Assembly (NCBI RefSeq): GCF_947502895.1
Contig: NZ_CANNBM010000001.1
Location: 1,577,423 to 1,641,422 of the forward strand
From: an uncultured Sulfitobacter sp.
GTDB taxonomy: Bacteria; Pseudomonadota; Alphaproteobacteria; Rhodobacterales; Rhodobacteraceae
Direction of reading: 5' to 3'
DNA length: 64,000 nt
Under the pieces are notes generated by a model. It was not told where the DNA came from. It searched no databases and worked only from the letters and a program-made list of their open reading frames with translations. A program made the position numbers and the translations under genes. Of the stretch, positions 44,633 through 52,981 are shown piece after piece. Each line of letters starts with the position of its first letter. The stretch's first letter is position 1.

Positions 44633-45916
44633 ATGAAATATAAACTAGGTACAATGGCCGTCGCGGCCCTGATGGCAGCAAGCCCCGTAATGGCGGATCT
44701 TGTGTTCCCGTCGCTGAGCTATCGCACAGGTCCATATGCTGCGGGTGGTATCCCGTTTGCGGATGGCTATGCCGATTATTTCACCATGCTCAACGCGCGT
44801 GATGGCGGTATTGGTGGCGTGATGACGCGCGTTCTGGAATGCGAGACAGGCTATAACACCGAAAAGGGTGTTGAGTGCTATGAAGCAACCAAAGGCGAAG
44901 GCAGCCTTGTGTATCAACCGCTGTCCACAGGTATCACATACCAGCTGATCCCGAAAACCACGGCAGACGGCATCCCGATGCACACGATGGGCTATGGCCG
45001 TACGTCTGCGGCAAATGGCGAAGTGTTCAGCCACACGTTCAACTATCCTGCGAACTACTGGAACGGTGCGTCCGGTGCGATCAACTATTTGCTGGCCGAA
45101 AACGGTGGCGATCTGAAGGGCAAAAAAGTTGCTCTGGTTTACCACAACTCTGCCTACGGCAAAGAGCCGATCCGCACACTGCAAGAGCTGTCGGCCAAGC
45201 ATGGTTTCGAGTTCAAGGAAGTGCCAGTTGACCACCCTGGTCAGGAGCAGAAATCACAGTGGCTGCAAATCCGCCGTGACAAGCCTGATTATGTGATCAT
45301 GTACGGCTGGGGCGTTATGAACCAGGTTGCCATTCAGGAAGCCGCGAACATCCGTTTCCCGATGGAAAACTTCATCGGCATCTGGTGGTCCGGTTCCGAA
45401 AATGACGTTCTGGCGGCAGGCGATTCGGCCAACGGCTACAAAGCGTTGACGTTCCACGGTGTGGGCAACGATTTCCCAGTATTTGACGACATCAAGACGC
45501 ATGTTGTGGACAAGGGCGATGCGGCTGGCGCTGGCGATCAGATCGGCACAGTTCTCTATAACCGTGGTCTCTATGCGGCGATGCTGGCAGCGGAAGCTGT
45601 GAAAACCGCGCAGGAAATCCACGGCGTTGCCGACATCAACCCCGCGCAGATGCGTGACGGTATGGAAGCGTTGGAAATTACCGAAGAGAAGATGGCAGCA
45701 CTTGGTCTGCCGAACTTTGGTCCTGCGTTCAAAGTATCGTGCCAGAACCACGGTGGTGACGGTCTGGTTGGTGTGACCCAGTGGGACGCTTCCTCCAAGA
45801 CATGGAGCCTGATTTCGGACTTCGGGCCTTCCGACATGGAAGTTATTGGCGCGCTGATCGAAGAAGACTCTGCTGCCTATGCTGCGGAAAACAACATCGA
45901 AGCCGGCTGTAAGTAA
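44633..45916 (+). CDS. ABC transporter substrate-binding protein, HAAT/LivK type
   Basis: The 427-residue periplasmic protein has a signal peptide (cleavage after VMA near residue 20) and a two-lobed binding fold of the LivK/AmiC type: YRTGPYAAGGIPFADGYADYF, KGKKVALVYHNSAYG, YVIMYGWGVMNQVAIQEA. It lacks the classical IG-TG ligand site of leucine-binding proteins, so the substrate is probably not a branched-chain amino acid. Ending NNIEAGCK. A strong GGGAGG precedes the ATG. Its position between two CoA ligases suggests it delivers an organic acid. Confidence 0.9.
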   Translation: MKYKLGTMAVAALMAASPVMADLVFPSLSYRTGPYAAGGIPFADGYADYFTMLNARDGGIGGVMTRVLECETGYNTEKGVECYEATKGEGSLVYQPLSTGITYQLIPKTTADGIPMHTMGYGRTSAANGEVFSHTFNYPANYWNGASGAINYLLAENGGDLKGKKVALVYHNSAYGKEPIRTLQELSAKHGFEFKEVPVDHPGQEQKSQWLQIRRDKPDYVIMYGWGVMNQVAIQEAANIRFPMENFIGIWWSGSENDVLAAGDSANGYKALTFHGVGNDFPVFDDIKTHVVDKGDAAGAGDQIGTVLYNRGLYAAMLAAEAVKTAQEIHGVADINPAQMRDGMEALEITEEKMAALGLPNFGPAFKVSCQNHGGDGLVGVTQWDASSKTWSLISDFGPSDMEVIGALIEEDSAAYAAENNIEAGCK

Positions 45917-45987
45917 GCCGCTTCCCCTCTGGCCGCTGCATTGGTGGCGGCCAGAAACCTCAAGAATTCAAGAAGGGTATCAGGCAC

Positions 45988-46821
45988 ATGTTGGATGCGA
46001 ACACCGCCGAGGTGCAGGTCGAAAACCTGCTCGAAGTGAACAACATCGAAGTGATCTACAACCACGTGATCCTCGTACTCAAAGGCGTGAGCCTGAATGT
46101 GCCCAAAGGGGGGATTACGGCCCTGTTGGGTGGCAATGGCGCTGGCAAGACGACCACGCTTAAGGCGATCAGTGGTCTGTTGGCCTCGGAGCGGGGCGAA
46201 GTGACCAAAGGCTCGATCAAGTATCGTGGCCAGTCGATTGCGGCCCAAGACCCTGCCGAGACGGTGAAAAAGGGTGTTGTGCAGGTAATGGAGGGGCGCC
46301 ACTGTTTCGAGCACCTGACCGTTGAGGAAAACCTGCTGACCGGTGCCTATACGCGCGCCGACGGCAAGGGTGCGATCGCTGCTGATCTGGAAATGGTGTA
46401 TGACTATTTTCCGCGTCTGCGCGAGCGGCGCAAGTCCCAAGCGGGCTATACTTCTGGCGGTGAACAGCAAATGACAGCCGTTGGCCGCGCCCTGATGAGC
46501 CGCCCCGAGACGATCTTGCTGGACGAGCCGTCAATGGGGTTGGCCCCGCAGCTGGTCGAGCAGATTTTCAGCATCGTCAAGACAATCAACGAAAAAGAGG
46601 GCGTGACCTTTTTGTTGGCCGAGCAGAACACCAATGTGGCGCTGCGGTTTGCCCACTACGGCTACATTCTGGAGAGTGGCCGCGTGGTGATGGATGGCCC
46701 CGCCGCTGATCTGCGCGAAAATCAGGACGTCAAAGAATTCTATCTGGGCATGTCGGACGAAGGGCGCAAAAGCTTTCGTGATGTGCGCAGCTATCGCCGC
46801 CGCAAACGCTGGCTGAGCTAA
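45988..46821 (+). CDS. ABC transporter ATP-binding protein, LivF type
   Basis: The 277-residue ATPase has Walker A GGNGAGKTTTLK, the signature TSGGEQQMTAVGRALMSRPE, Walker B ILLDEPSMGLAP and the H-loop AEQNTNVALR. LivF-type ATPases are the second nucleotide-binding domain of HAAT importers. The C-terminus carries a short basic tail (RSYRRRKRWLS). It follows the binding-protein gene after 71 bases. Confidence 0.93.
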   Translation: MLDANTAEVQVENLLEVNNIEVIYNHVILVLKGVSLNVPKGGITALLGGNGAGKTTTLKAISGLLASERGEVTKGSIKYRGQSIAAQDPAETVKKGVVQVMEGRHCFEHLTVEENLLTGAYTRADGKGAIAADLEMVYDYFPRLRERRKSQAGYTSGGEQQMTAVGRALMSRPETILLDEPSMGLAPQLVEQIFSIVKTINEKEGVTFLLAEQNTNVALRFAHYGYILESGRVVMDGPAADLRENQDVKEFYLGMSDEGRKSFRDVRSYRRRKRWLS

Positions 46822-46885
46822 GGCAGAACGAAGCCCGACCTGTGCGATGGCGCAGGGCAGCAGACAAGCTATCAGGATGAGCAAG

Positions 46886-48103
46886 ATGACCTATTTCGAT
46901 GCGTTGGAAACCCGCAGTGCTGACGTGCGGGCTGATGATCTGGCCGCAGCACTGCCTGCACAGATTGCACGGGCGCAAGCACTGGCCGGTTACGCGGAAA
47001 CACTGGCGCAGGTGGACAGTGCGCAGATTACCACGCGGGAGGCGCTGGCCACATTGCCCGTCTTGCGCAAATCCGATCTGGGTCGCGCGCAGGCGCAGGC
47101 CGCACCTTTTGGCGGTTTTACCACCAAGCCTGCGACCGGGTTCAGCCATGTGTTTCAATCGCCTGGCCCGATTTACGAGCCTTCGTCGACGGACCCTGAC
47201 TGGTGGCGTATGGGGCGGTTTTTGCATGCGGTCGGCATCGAGGCCGGTGACATTGTTCACAACTGTTTTGGCTACCACCTGACGCCAGCGGGCATGATAT
47301 TCGAGAGCGGTGCGCGGGCCGTGGGGGCCACAGTGCTGCCTGCGGGCACGGGCCAGACGGAACTGCAAGTCATGGCAGCGCGCGATATTGGCACCACGGC
47401 GTATGCTGGCACGCCCGACTACCTCAAGGTCATTCTTGAGAAGGCGGACGAGATGGGCGTAACGCTGGGCATTACCCGCGCCGTGGTAGGGGGCGGTGCG
47501 TTGTTCCCATCGCTGCGCGAATGGTATGCCGCGCGCGGCATCACCTGTCTACAATGCTATGCCACTGCTGATCTGGGCAATATCGCTTATGAATCACCTG
47601 CTGCCGAAGGGCTGATCGTAGACGAAGGTGTTATCGTGGAAATCGTCACGCCCGGTACTGGCGATCCCGTGCCAGAGGGTGAGGTGGGCGAGGTTATCGT
47701 GACCACGCTGAACCCCGACTATCCGCTGATCCGATTTGCGACAGGGGATCTGAGTGCTGTGCTGGCTGGCGAGTCGCCTTGCGGGCGCAGCAACATGCGC
47801 ATCAAAGGCTGGATGGGCCGCGCGGATCAAACAACCAAGATCAAGGGCATGTTTGTACGACCGGAGCAGGTAGCACAACTGGTAGCGCACCACGCGGAAG
47901 TCACCCGTGCGCGTGTCATTGCCACACGCGAGAACGAACAGGATGTAATGACCGTACAAATCGAAAGCGCCGCCCCTGATGCGGATGCCTATGCGCAATC
48001 AGTAGCCCAGTTGCTGAAGCTGAAAGGTAAAATCGAGGTTGTCGCGCCTGACAGTTTGCCCAAAGACGGCTTGGTTATCGAGGACCAGCGCACCTACGAT
48101 TGA
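46886..48103 (+). CDS. Phenylacetate-CoA ligase (PaaK)-like AMP-binding protein
   Basis: The 405-residue enzyme resembles PaaK-type aryl-CoA ligases: VFQSPGPIYEPSS, NCFGYHLTPAGMIFE, YAGTPDYLKVILEKA, CYATADLGNIAYES, then the GEVIVTTLNPDYPLIRFATGD and GRADQTTKIKGMFVRPEQV hinge and C-terminal region. It should form a CoA thioester of an aromatic or similar acid via an acyl-AMP. The ATG at 46886 has AGGA 8 bases upstream; earlier ATGs at 46877 and 46847 are possible. It closes the importer cluster that starts with another CoA ligase. Confidence 0.87.
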   Translation: MTYFDALETRSADVRADDLAAALPAQIARAQALAGYAETLAQVDSAQITTREALATLPVLRKSDLGRAQAQAAPFGGFTTKPATGFSHVFQSPGPIYEPSSTDPDWWRMGRFLHAVGIEAGDIVHNCFGYHLTPAGMIFESGARAVGATVLPAGTGQTELQVMAARDIGTTAYAGTPDYLKVILEKADEMGVTLGITRAVVGGGALFPSLREWYAARGITCLQCYATADLGNIAYESPAAEGLIVDEGVIVEIVTPGTGDPVPEGEVGEVIVTTLNPDYPLIRFATGDLSAVLAGESPCGRSNMRIKGWMGRADQTTKIKGMFVRPEQVAQLVAHHAEVTRARVIATRENEQDVMTVQIESAAPDADAYAQSVAQLLKLKGKIEVVAPDSLPKDGLVIEDQRTYD

Positions 48104-48177
48104 CGCGTTTGACAGATCGTCGCGAGTTGTAGCGATGGGGTGCTTTTCTTTCTGACTAAAATGGTCGACATAGGCGT

Positions 48178-49833
48178 ATGGCTGATGTTGCAACACCTGT
48201 GAAAAAGACCAAGCGTGACAGTGCGCGTGCATTGTCGTGGTTTGCTGTTCTGGTCGCGGCCACCTGTGCATTGCCTATGCTGGCGGTGTTGCTGGCAGCA
48301 ATGTCGGGCGGCGTGGAGACGGTTCGGCATCTGGCCGATACCGTTCTGGGTGATTATGCGCGCACCACGCTGACACTGGTTGTGCTGGTTGCGACGGGGA
48401 CGTTTTGCGTAGGCGTCGGTGCTGCGTGGCTGGTGACGATGACCCGCTTTCCGGGAGTGCGATTTTTCGAAATTGCGCTGGTGCTTCCTCTGGCTTTTCC
48501 GGCCTACGTGTTGGCCTATGCCTATACACATGTGCTGGATCACCCCGGGATCGTGCAAGCGACACTGCGGGATCTGACGGGGTGGGGGCCACGTGACTAT
48601 TGGTTTCCCGAAATCAGATCGCTTGGCGGTGCTGCGGCGATGCTGGTGCTGGTGCTTTACCCCTATGTGTACCTGCTGTCGCGCGCGGCATTCCTGCAGC
48701 AAAGCGGCACAACATTTCTGGCTGCCCGCGCGCTGGGGTCATCCCCGTGGGCTGCGTTTTTCAAGATAAGCCTGCCACTGGCGCGTCCCGCGATCGCGGG
48801 GGGGGTGCTGCTGGCGGTGATGGAGACGATTGCCGATTTCGGCACTGTTGCGTATTTCGGGGTGCAGACCTTTGCGACAGGCATCTACACCAGTTGGTTT
48901 TCGTTGTTTGACCGTGTGGGTGCGGCGCAACTGGCCCTGTGTTTGCTCAGCTTTGCCTTGTTGCTGGCGATGCTGGAGCGGTTGCAAAGGGGTGACGCGC
49001 GGTATCACGATCCAGCACGGCGGGCGAATGCGGCACCGCCGCTGACGTTGAGCGGGTGGCGCGGTGTTTTCGCCACGGCGCTGTGTGCAGTGCCTGTTGT
49101 GTTCGGCGCGCTGCTGCCGATTGGTGTGTTGTTCTCGATGGGTCTGGGGTCGGAGCAGAACCTGCTGAGTGCGCGCTATCTGGGGTTCATTCAGAACTCG
49201 GCTACGCTTGCATCGGTTGCGGCGGTGGTGACTGTACTGGCGGCGATCAGCGTGGGTTTCTATCAGCGGCTGGACGGGGGCCGCCGATCAAGCGGGGCGG
49301 CCTATGTCGCGCGGCTGGGGTATGCGGTGCCAGGTGGTGTGATCGCTGTCGGTTTGCTTGTGCCGTTTGCGGCGTTCGACAATGCGCTGGATGCGTGGAT
49401 GCGGGCGACATTTGATATCTCGACCGGTCTGCTGATCACGGGGAGTATCTGGCTGTTGGTGATTGCTTATATGGTGCGGTTTCTCGCGGCTGCCCTCGGG
49501 GCGTATGAAGGCGGGCAGGCCATGGTGCATGTGAACATGGACGCGGCCTCACGATCGTTGGGACAGGGGCCTGTGGGCACGCTGCGGCGTGTGCATCTGC
49601 CGATCCTGACGCCAAGCCTGCTGACGGCTTTGCTGATCGTGTTTGTGGATGTGATGAAAGAGCTGCCGGCCACATTAATCATGCGGCCCTTCAATTTTGA
49701 CACGCTCGCGGTGCAGGCTTACCGCTTGGCCAGTGACGAGCGGTTGGAAGGGGCGGCGGTGCCTAGTCTTGTGATTGTAGCGATGGGGTTGCTGCCGGTG
49801 ATTTTGATTTGTCGTCAGGTGAAGCGGCAGTAA
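48178..49833 (+). CDS. Iron(III)-type ABC permease, FbpB-like double permease
   Basis: The 551-residue protein fuses two permease domains with about 12 hydrophobic helices. Each half has an EAA loop: ARALGSSPWAAFFKISLPLARPAI near residue 190 and DAASRSLGQGPVGTLRRVHLPIL near 460. This is the FbpB/SfuB architecture for ferric ion uptake. No binding-protein or ATPase gene is adjacent, so its partners must be encoded elsewhere. It is separated from the CoA-ligase cluster by 74 bases. Confidence 0.88.
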   Translation: MADVATPVKKTKRDSARALSWFAVLVAATCALPMLAVLLAAMSGGVETVRHLADTVLGDYARTTLTLVVLVATGTFCVGVGAAWLVTMTRFPGVRFFEIALVLPLAFPAYVLAYAYTHVLDHPGIVQATLRDLTGWGPRDYWFPEIRSLGGAAAMLVLVLYPYVYLLSRAAFLQQSGTTFLAARALGSSPWAAFFKISLPLARPAIAGGVLLAVMETIADFGTVAYFGVQTFATGIYTSWFSLFDRVGAAQLALCLLSFALLLAMLERLQRGDARYHDPARRANAAPPLTLSGWRGVFATALCAVPVVFGALLPIGVLFSMGLGSEQNLLSARYLGFIQNSATLASVAAVVTVLAAISVGFYQRLDGGRRSSGAAYVARLGYAVPGGVIAVGLLVPFAAFDNALDAWMRATFDISTGLLITGSIWLLVIAYMVRFLAAALGAYEGGQAMVHVNMDAASRSLGQGPVGTLRRVHLPILTPSLLTALLIVFVDVMKELPATLIMRPFNFDTLAVQAYRLASDERLEGAAVPSLVIVAMGLLPVILICRQVKRQ

Positions 49834-49876
49834 GAGTTTGTGCGCGGGCGGCAGTGCATTTCGCCCCTGTGGGATT

Positions 49877-49897
49877 GAGTTTATTGGAAAAATAAAG
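49877..49897 (+). repeat. Intergenic repeat, copy 4
   Basis: GAGTTTATTGGAAAAATAAA begins here, identical to the 14097 copy over 17 bases. It lies between the permease stop and the following terminator hairpin. Confidence 0.55.
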
Positions 49898-49906
49898 AAG
49901 CGGGAC

Positions 49907-49938
49907 GCGCGCACCAATCGTCGGTGCGCGCGCCTTTT
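49907..49938 (+). terminator. Rho-independent terminator between convergent genes
   Basis: GCGCGCACC (49907-49915) pairs with GGTGCGCGC (49923-49931), extended by one pair, followed by GCCTTTT on the plus strand. It ends the FbpB-like permease transcript and sits just before the stop of yghU. Confidence 0.8.
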
Positions 49939-49944
49939 CTGGTG

Positions 49945-50805
49945 CTATTTTGCAACTTTGTCTTGGGTTTTGGTGTCAAAGTCGCTGGCATCGTGCCGCT
50001 CATGCAGTTGCATGGACAGATCATCGCCAAAGGCGCGGTTGACCATGCGACCGCGGGTGACGGCAGGGCGTGCATCAATTGTTTCAGCCCAGCGCATGAC
50101 ATTCTTGTAAGAGGCCACGTCAAGGAATTCTGCCGCCGAATAGAGGCGGCCGAGCACCAACTGGCCGTACCATGACCAAATCGCGATGTCGGCGATGGAG
50201 TATTCGCCTGCAAACCATTCGTTATCGGCAAGGTGGCGGTCCATTACGTCAAGCTGGCGTTTGGTCTCCATCGTGAAGCGGTCGATGGGATATTGGAACT
50301 TTTCAGGGGCATAGGCGTAAAAATGGCCGAAGCCGCCACCCAGATACGGGGCCGAGCCCATCTGCCAGAACAGCCAGCTCATCATTTCGGTGCGCTGTGC
50401 GGGGTCTTTGGGCGTGAAGGCACCGAATTTTTCGGCGAGGTAGAGCAGGATTGCACCGCTCTCGAAGACGCGCTGGGGCGGCGTGGTGGAATGATCCATC
50501 AGTGCGGGGATTTTGGAGTTGGGGTTCACGTCGACAAAGCCAGAGCCGAATTGCACACCTTCACCGATGTTGACCAGCCAGGCGTCATATTCAGCACCCT
50601 TGTGTCCTGCGGCCAGCAGCTCTTCGAGCATGATGGTCACTTTGACGCCGTTTGGCGTTGCGAGGGAATAGAGTTGGAACGGGTGCTTGCCGATCTCTAG
50701 CTCTTTGTCATGTGTCGGACCTGCGATGGGGCGGTTAATAGAGGCGAACTTGCCGCCGCTTTCGGCCTCCCATGTCCATACTTTGGGCGGAGTGTACTCG
50801 GTCAT
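49945..50805 (-). CDS. yghU: Glutathione S-transferase YghU-type disulfide-bond oxidoreductase
   Basis: The 286-residue protein matches YghU: the N-terminal extension VWTWEAESGGKFASINRPIAG, then the thioredoxin-like domain (FQLYSLATPNGVKVTIMLEE), NPNSKIPALMDHS, FESGAILLYLAEKFG and the C-terminal WFAGEYSIADIAIWSWYG. YghU in E. coli uses glutathione to reduce disulfides and peroxides. The ATG at 50805 has AAAGGA 7 bases upstream and was preferred to one 6 codons earlier. It may help in redox homeostasis; nothing about its regulation is visible. Confidence 0.93.
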   Translation of the reverse strand: MTEYTPPKVWTWEAESGGKFASINRPIAGPTHDKELEIGKHPFQLYSLATPNGVKVTIMLEELLAAGHKGAEYDAWLVNIGEGVQFGSGFVDVNPNSKIPALMDHSTTPPQRVFESGAILLYLAEKFGAFTPKDPAQRTEMMSWLFWQMGSAPYLGGGFGHFYAYAPEKFQYPIDRFTMETKRQLDVMDRHLADNEWFAGEYSIADIAIWSWYGQLVLGRLYSAAEFLDVASYKNVMRWAETIDARPAVTRGRMVNRAFGDDLSMQLHERHDASDFDTKTQDKVAK

Positions 50806-50954
50806 GGCGGTGTCCTTTGTCATGTGGTGTCTGTTGCAGATATACTGCGCGTTGACAGGGACAAGTACCAGTGCGCACGGCCCAATTGTTTGTGAAGGCT
50901 GGTTACGCTGACTGGCTTGTATAGTCTGACAACGTGAATAGCGGGAGAAGGCGA

Positions 50955-51500
50955 ATGGGATATGCCAGATTTAAACTGTGGTGCTGCGGCGCATTGGTAA
51001 GTCTTTTTCTGGCGCCGGTGCTGTTAATGGCGCAAACCGTCCCTTGGGACGATGACAAACCACGGCAAGGCCTGATGTGGAATAGAACAGGCCTGCCTGC
51101 GGTCTTTCCACTGCAAGTCAAAACCACCATTGGCGAGGACTATGTGCTGTTACTGTCGGATCCGCAAACGGGGGCCGATGTGCTGGCTGCATTTATTGTA
51201 GGGGGCCGGTTTTTTCGTGTGTTGGTGCCACCGGGTACGTTTCGGGTGCGGTTTGCCGCAGGTGTGACATGGCAAGGCGCGGATACCATGTTTGGCCGTG
51301 CCGGACAGACGAGAATCATAGAGATGCCCGAACTGCTGACCTTTGAGGTGAAAGGTTTGCGAACCAAGAGGGGACATTTGATCGATTTGACGAATTCGTC
51401 GGTAGGAGAGTTGGCGCTGCGGCTTCCTTTGCGCGGTCAACTGGTGCCACCGGTCAGCAGGTTAGAGACGCGCGGTCGGATTGCCGTTGCCCCGTCCTGA
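50955..51500 (+). CDS. Secreted protein of unknown function
   Basis: The 181-residue product has an N-terminal signal peptide (hydrophobic residues 8-25, cleavage near LMAQ). The mature part is mostly predicted beta: YVLLLSDPQTGADVLAAFIVGG, FFRVLVPPGTFRVRFAAGVTWQG, ELLTFEVKGLRTKRGHLIDL. The PPGTFRVR segment resembles small periplasmic beta-sandwich proteins. I do not recognise a named family. GGGAGAAGG lies just before the chosen ATG. It is monocistronic, followed by the terminator shared with rpmJ. Confidence 0.72.
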   Translation: MGYARFKLWCCGALVSLFLAPVLLMAQTVPWDDDKPRQGLMWNRTGLPAVFPLQVKTTIGEDYVLLLSDPQTGADVLAAFIVGGRFFRVLVPPGTFRVRFAAGVTWQGADTMFGRAGQTRIIEMPELLTFEVKGLRTKRGHLIDLTNSSVGELALRLPLRGQLVPPVSRLETRGRIAVAPS

Positions 51501-51539
51501 GCACCGTCCTGATTTCTACAAAGCCAACGGCACAACAGA

Positions 51540-51572
51540 AAAGAGGCTGCATCACGGGGAAGCAGCCTCTTT
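51540..51572 (-). terminator. Rho-independent terminator of rpmJ
   Basis: AAAGAGGCTGC (51540-51550) pairs perfectly with GCAGCCTCTTT (51562-51572). On the minus strand the stem is followed by TTTTCTG, so it terminates rpmJ; it may also stop the converging plus-strand gene. Confidence 0.8.
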
Positions 51573-51592
51573 CAAATCTGTGTCAAAGCGAA

Positions 51593-51718
51593 TTAACCCT
51601 GACGGGCTTTGAAACGCTTTTGTGTTTTGTTGATCACGTAAACGCGGCCTTTGCGGCGCACGACGCGGCAATCACGGTGCCGGTTCTTCAGCGAGCGGAG
51701 CGAATTGCGAACTTTCAT
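51593..51718 (-). CDS. rpmJ: 50S ribosomal protein L36, zinc-free type
   Basis: The 41-residue protein begins MKVRNSLRSLKNRHRDCRVV and ends FKARQG, which is L36. It lacks the CxxC/CxxxxH zinc motif of the classical form, with only one Cys; this zinc-independent version is the normal one in alphaproteobacteria. It lies downstream of tRNA-Val on the same strand and is followed by a strong terminator. L36 stabilises 23S rRNA in the large subunit. Confidence 0.95.
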   Translation of the reverse strand: MKVRNSLRSLKNRHRDCRVVRRKGRVYVINKTQKRFKARQG

Positions 51719-51804
51719 CGAATTCTTCCTTCCAGTTGTCTGGGCGCGGGCCAGCGCCGGGTTACGGGCGACACATTTGTTGCACAAATGCGCCAGTGAA
51801 TACA

Positions 51805-51880
51805 TGGTGGGCGATACTGGGATCGAACCAGTGACCCCTTCGATGTCAACGAAGTGCTCTACCGCTGAGCTAATCACCCA
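51805..51880 (-). tRNA. tRNA-Val (anticodon GAC), CCA encoded
   Basis: The 76-base minus-strand sequence folds as a full cloverleaf. The acceptor TGGGTGA pairs with TCGCCCA (one G-U), the anticodon arm is CTTCG-TTGACAT-CGAAG with GAC in the loop, the T-arm is ACTGG-TTCGATC-CCAGT, and CCA is encoded. It reads GUC and GUU valine codons. Confidence 0.97.
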
Positions 51881-52031
51881 CTTATATGAACGAAGTGACC
51901 TTGCCCCAAACAAAAATGGGGCGCGAATACACCGCGCCGTCCGCGTGCTATAAAAGGAGTCGGCTGCGTGATCAAGGGCTTTTGGCTTTGTTATAAACTG
52001 CGCTATGTCTTTTCTGACCAAGGAGACGTTT

Positions 52032-52892
52032 ATGCCCGCTGCCGCCTTCGATGTATCTCTGCCTGCAACTGCATCTTCATGCGTTGTTTTTGCATCCCCC
52101 CATTCGGGGCGGGACTATACCTGGTCGTTCATGCGCAAAACGGTTTTGAACGAACACGCGATCCGCTCGTCCGAAGATGCCTTTGTGGATGAGCTGTTTG
52201 AATGTGCGCCACAGTACGGCGCTGCGTTCATAAAAGCGGGTGCGCCGCGCGCCTACGTTGATCTGAACCGCGCTCGGGACGAGTTGGACCCTGCCTTGAT
52301 CGAAGGGGTGCGGCGCGTGGGGCATAATCCGCGTGTGGCATCGGGCCTTGGCGTGATTCCTCGCGTGGTGGCCAATGGCCGCGCAATATACCGCGGTAAG
52401 ATGACCCTGCATGAGGCCCAAGAACGTATTTCCCAATATTGGGAGCCGTACCATGACCGCCTGCAAGCCTTGCTGGACACTGCACACACGCGCCACGGCC
52501 AAACGGTTCTGATCGATTGCCATTCAATGCCACATGAGGCGATGGACGGTGTCGCACGCGCAGGCGTCCGCAGGCCCGATGTTGTGCTGGGGGACCGTTT
52601 CGGCGCGGCTGCCAGCGGTGATGTGGTCGACAGGATCGAGGCAGCTTTTGGTGATGCGGGGTTCATCGTTACCCGTAATTCGCCTTTTGCTGGGGCTTAT
52701 ATCACGCAAGCCTACGGCAAGCCGAAGATCGGCCAGCATGCGGTGCAGGTCGAAATCGACCGCTCGCTTTATATGAACGAACAGTTGATCCGCCCGAATG
52801 GGGACTTCGAGGCTGTTCAGAAGGCACTGCGCGAAGTCATCAAAGAAGTGGCGCTGATCGGTCAAAGCCGCATTCCGCTGGCTGCTGAATAG
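52032..52892 (+). CDS. N-formylglutamate amidohydrolase family protein
   Basis: The 286-residue protein has the family pattern ASPHSGRDY near residue 27, APRAYVDLNRARDELDP, LIDCHSMP with metal ligands, DVVLGDRFGAAAS and QVEIDRSLYMNE. Members hydrolyse N-formyl-L-glutamate to formate and glutamate in histidine catabolism (HutG type), though many homologues are not with hut genes, as here. The ATG at 52032 follows AAGGAG at good distance. It diverges from tRNA-Val and converges with dinB. Confidence 0.9.
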   Translation: MPAAAFDVSLPATASSCVVFASPHSGRDYTWSFMRKTVLNEHAIRSSEDAFVDELFECAPQYGAAFIKAGAPRAYVDLNRARDELDPALIEGVRRVGHNPRVASGLGVIPRVVANGRAIYRGKMTLHEAQERISQYWEPYHDRLQALLDTAHTRHGQTVLIDCHSMPHEAMDGVARAGVRRPDVVLGDRFGAAASGDVVDRIEAAFGDAGFIVTRNSPFAGAYITQAYGKPKIGQHAVQVEIDRSLYMNEQLIRPNGDFEAVQKALREVIKEVALIGQSRIPLAAE

Positions 52893-52981
52893 CATCATCA
52901 GACGAGGCGCCTATTTTTCTTGGCCTTAAATCCTCCGGGGAATCATCCCTTTGGGGATGATGGGGCTGGCCCCATACCTGC

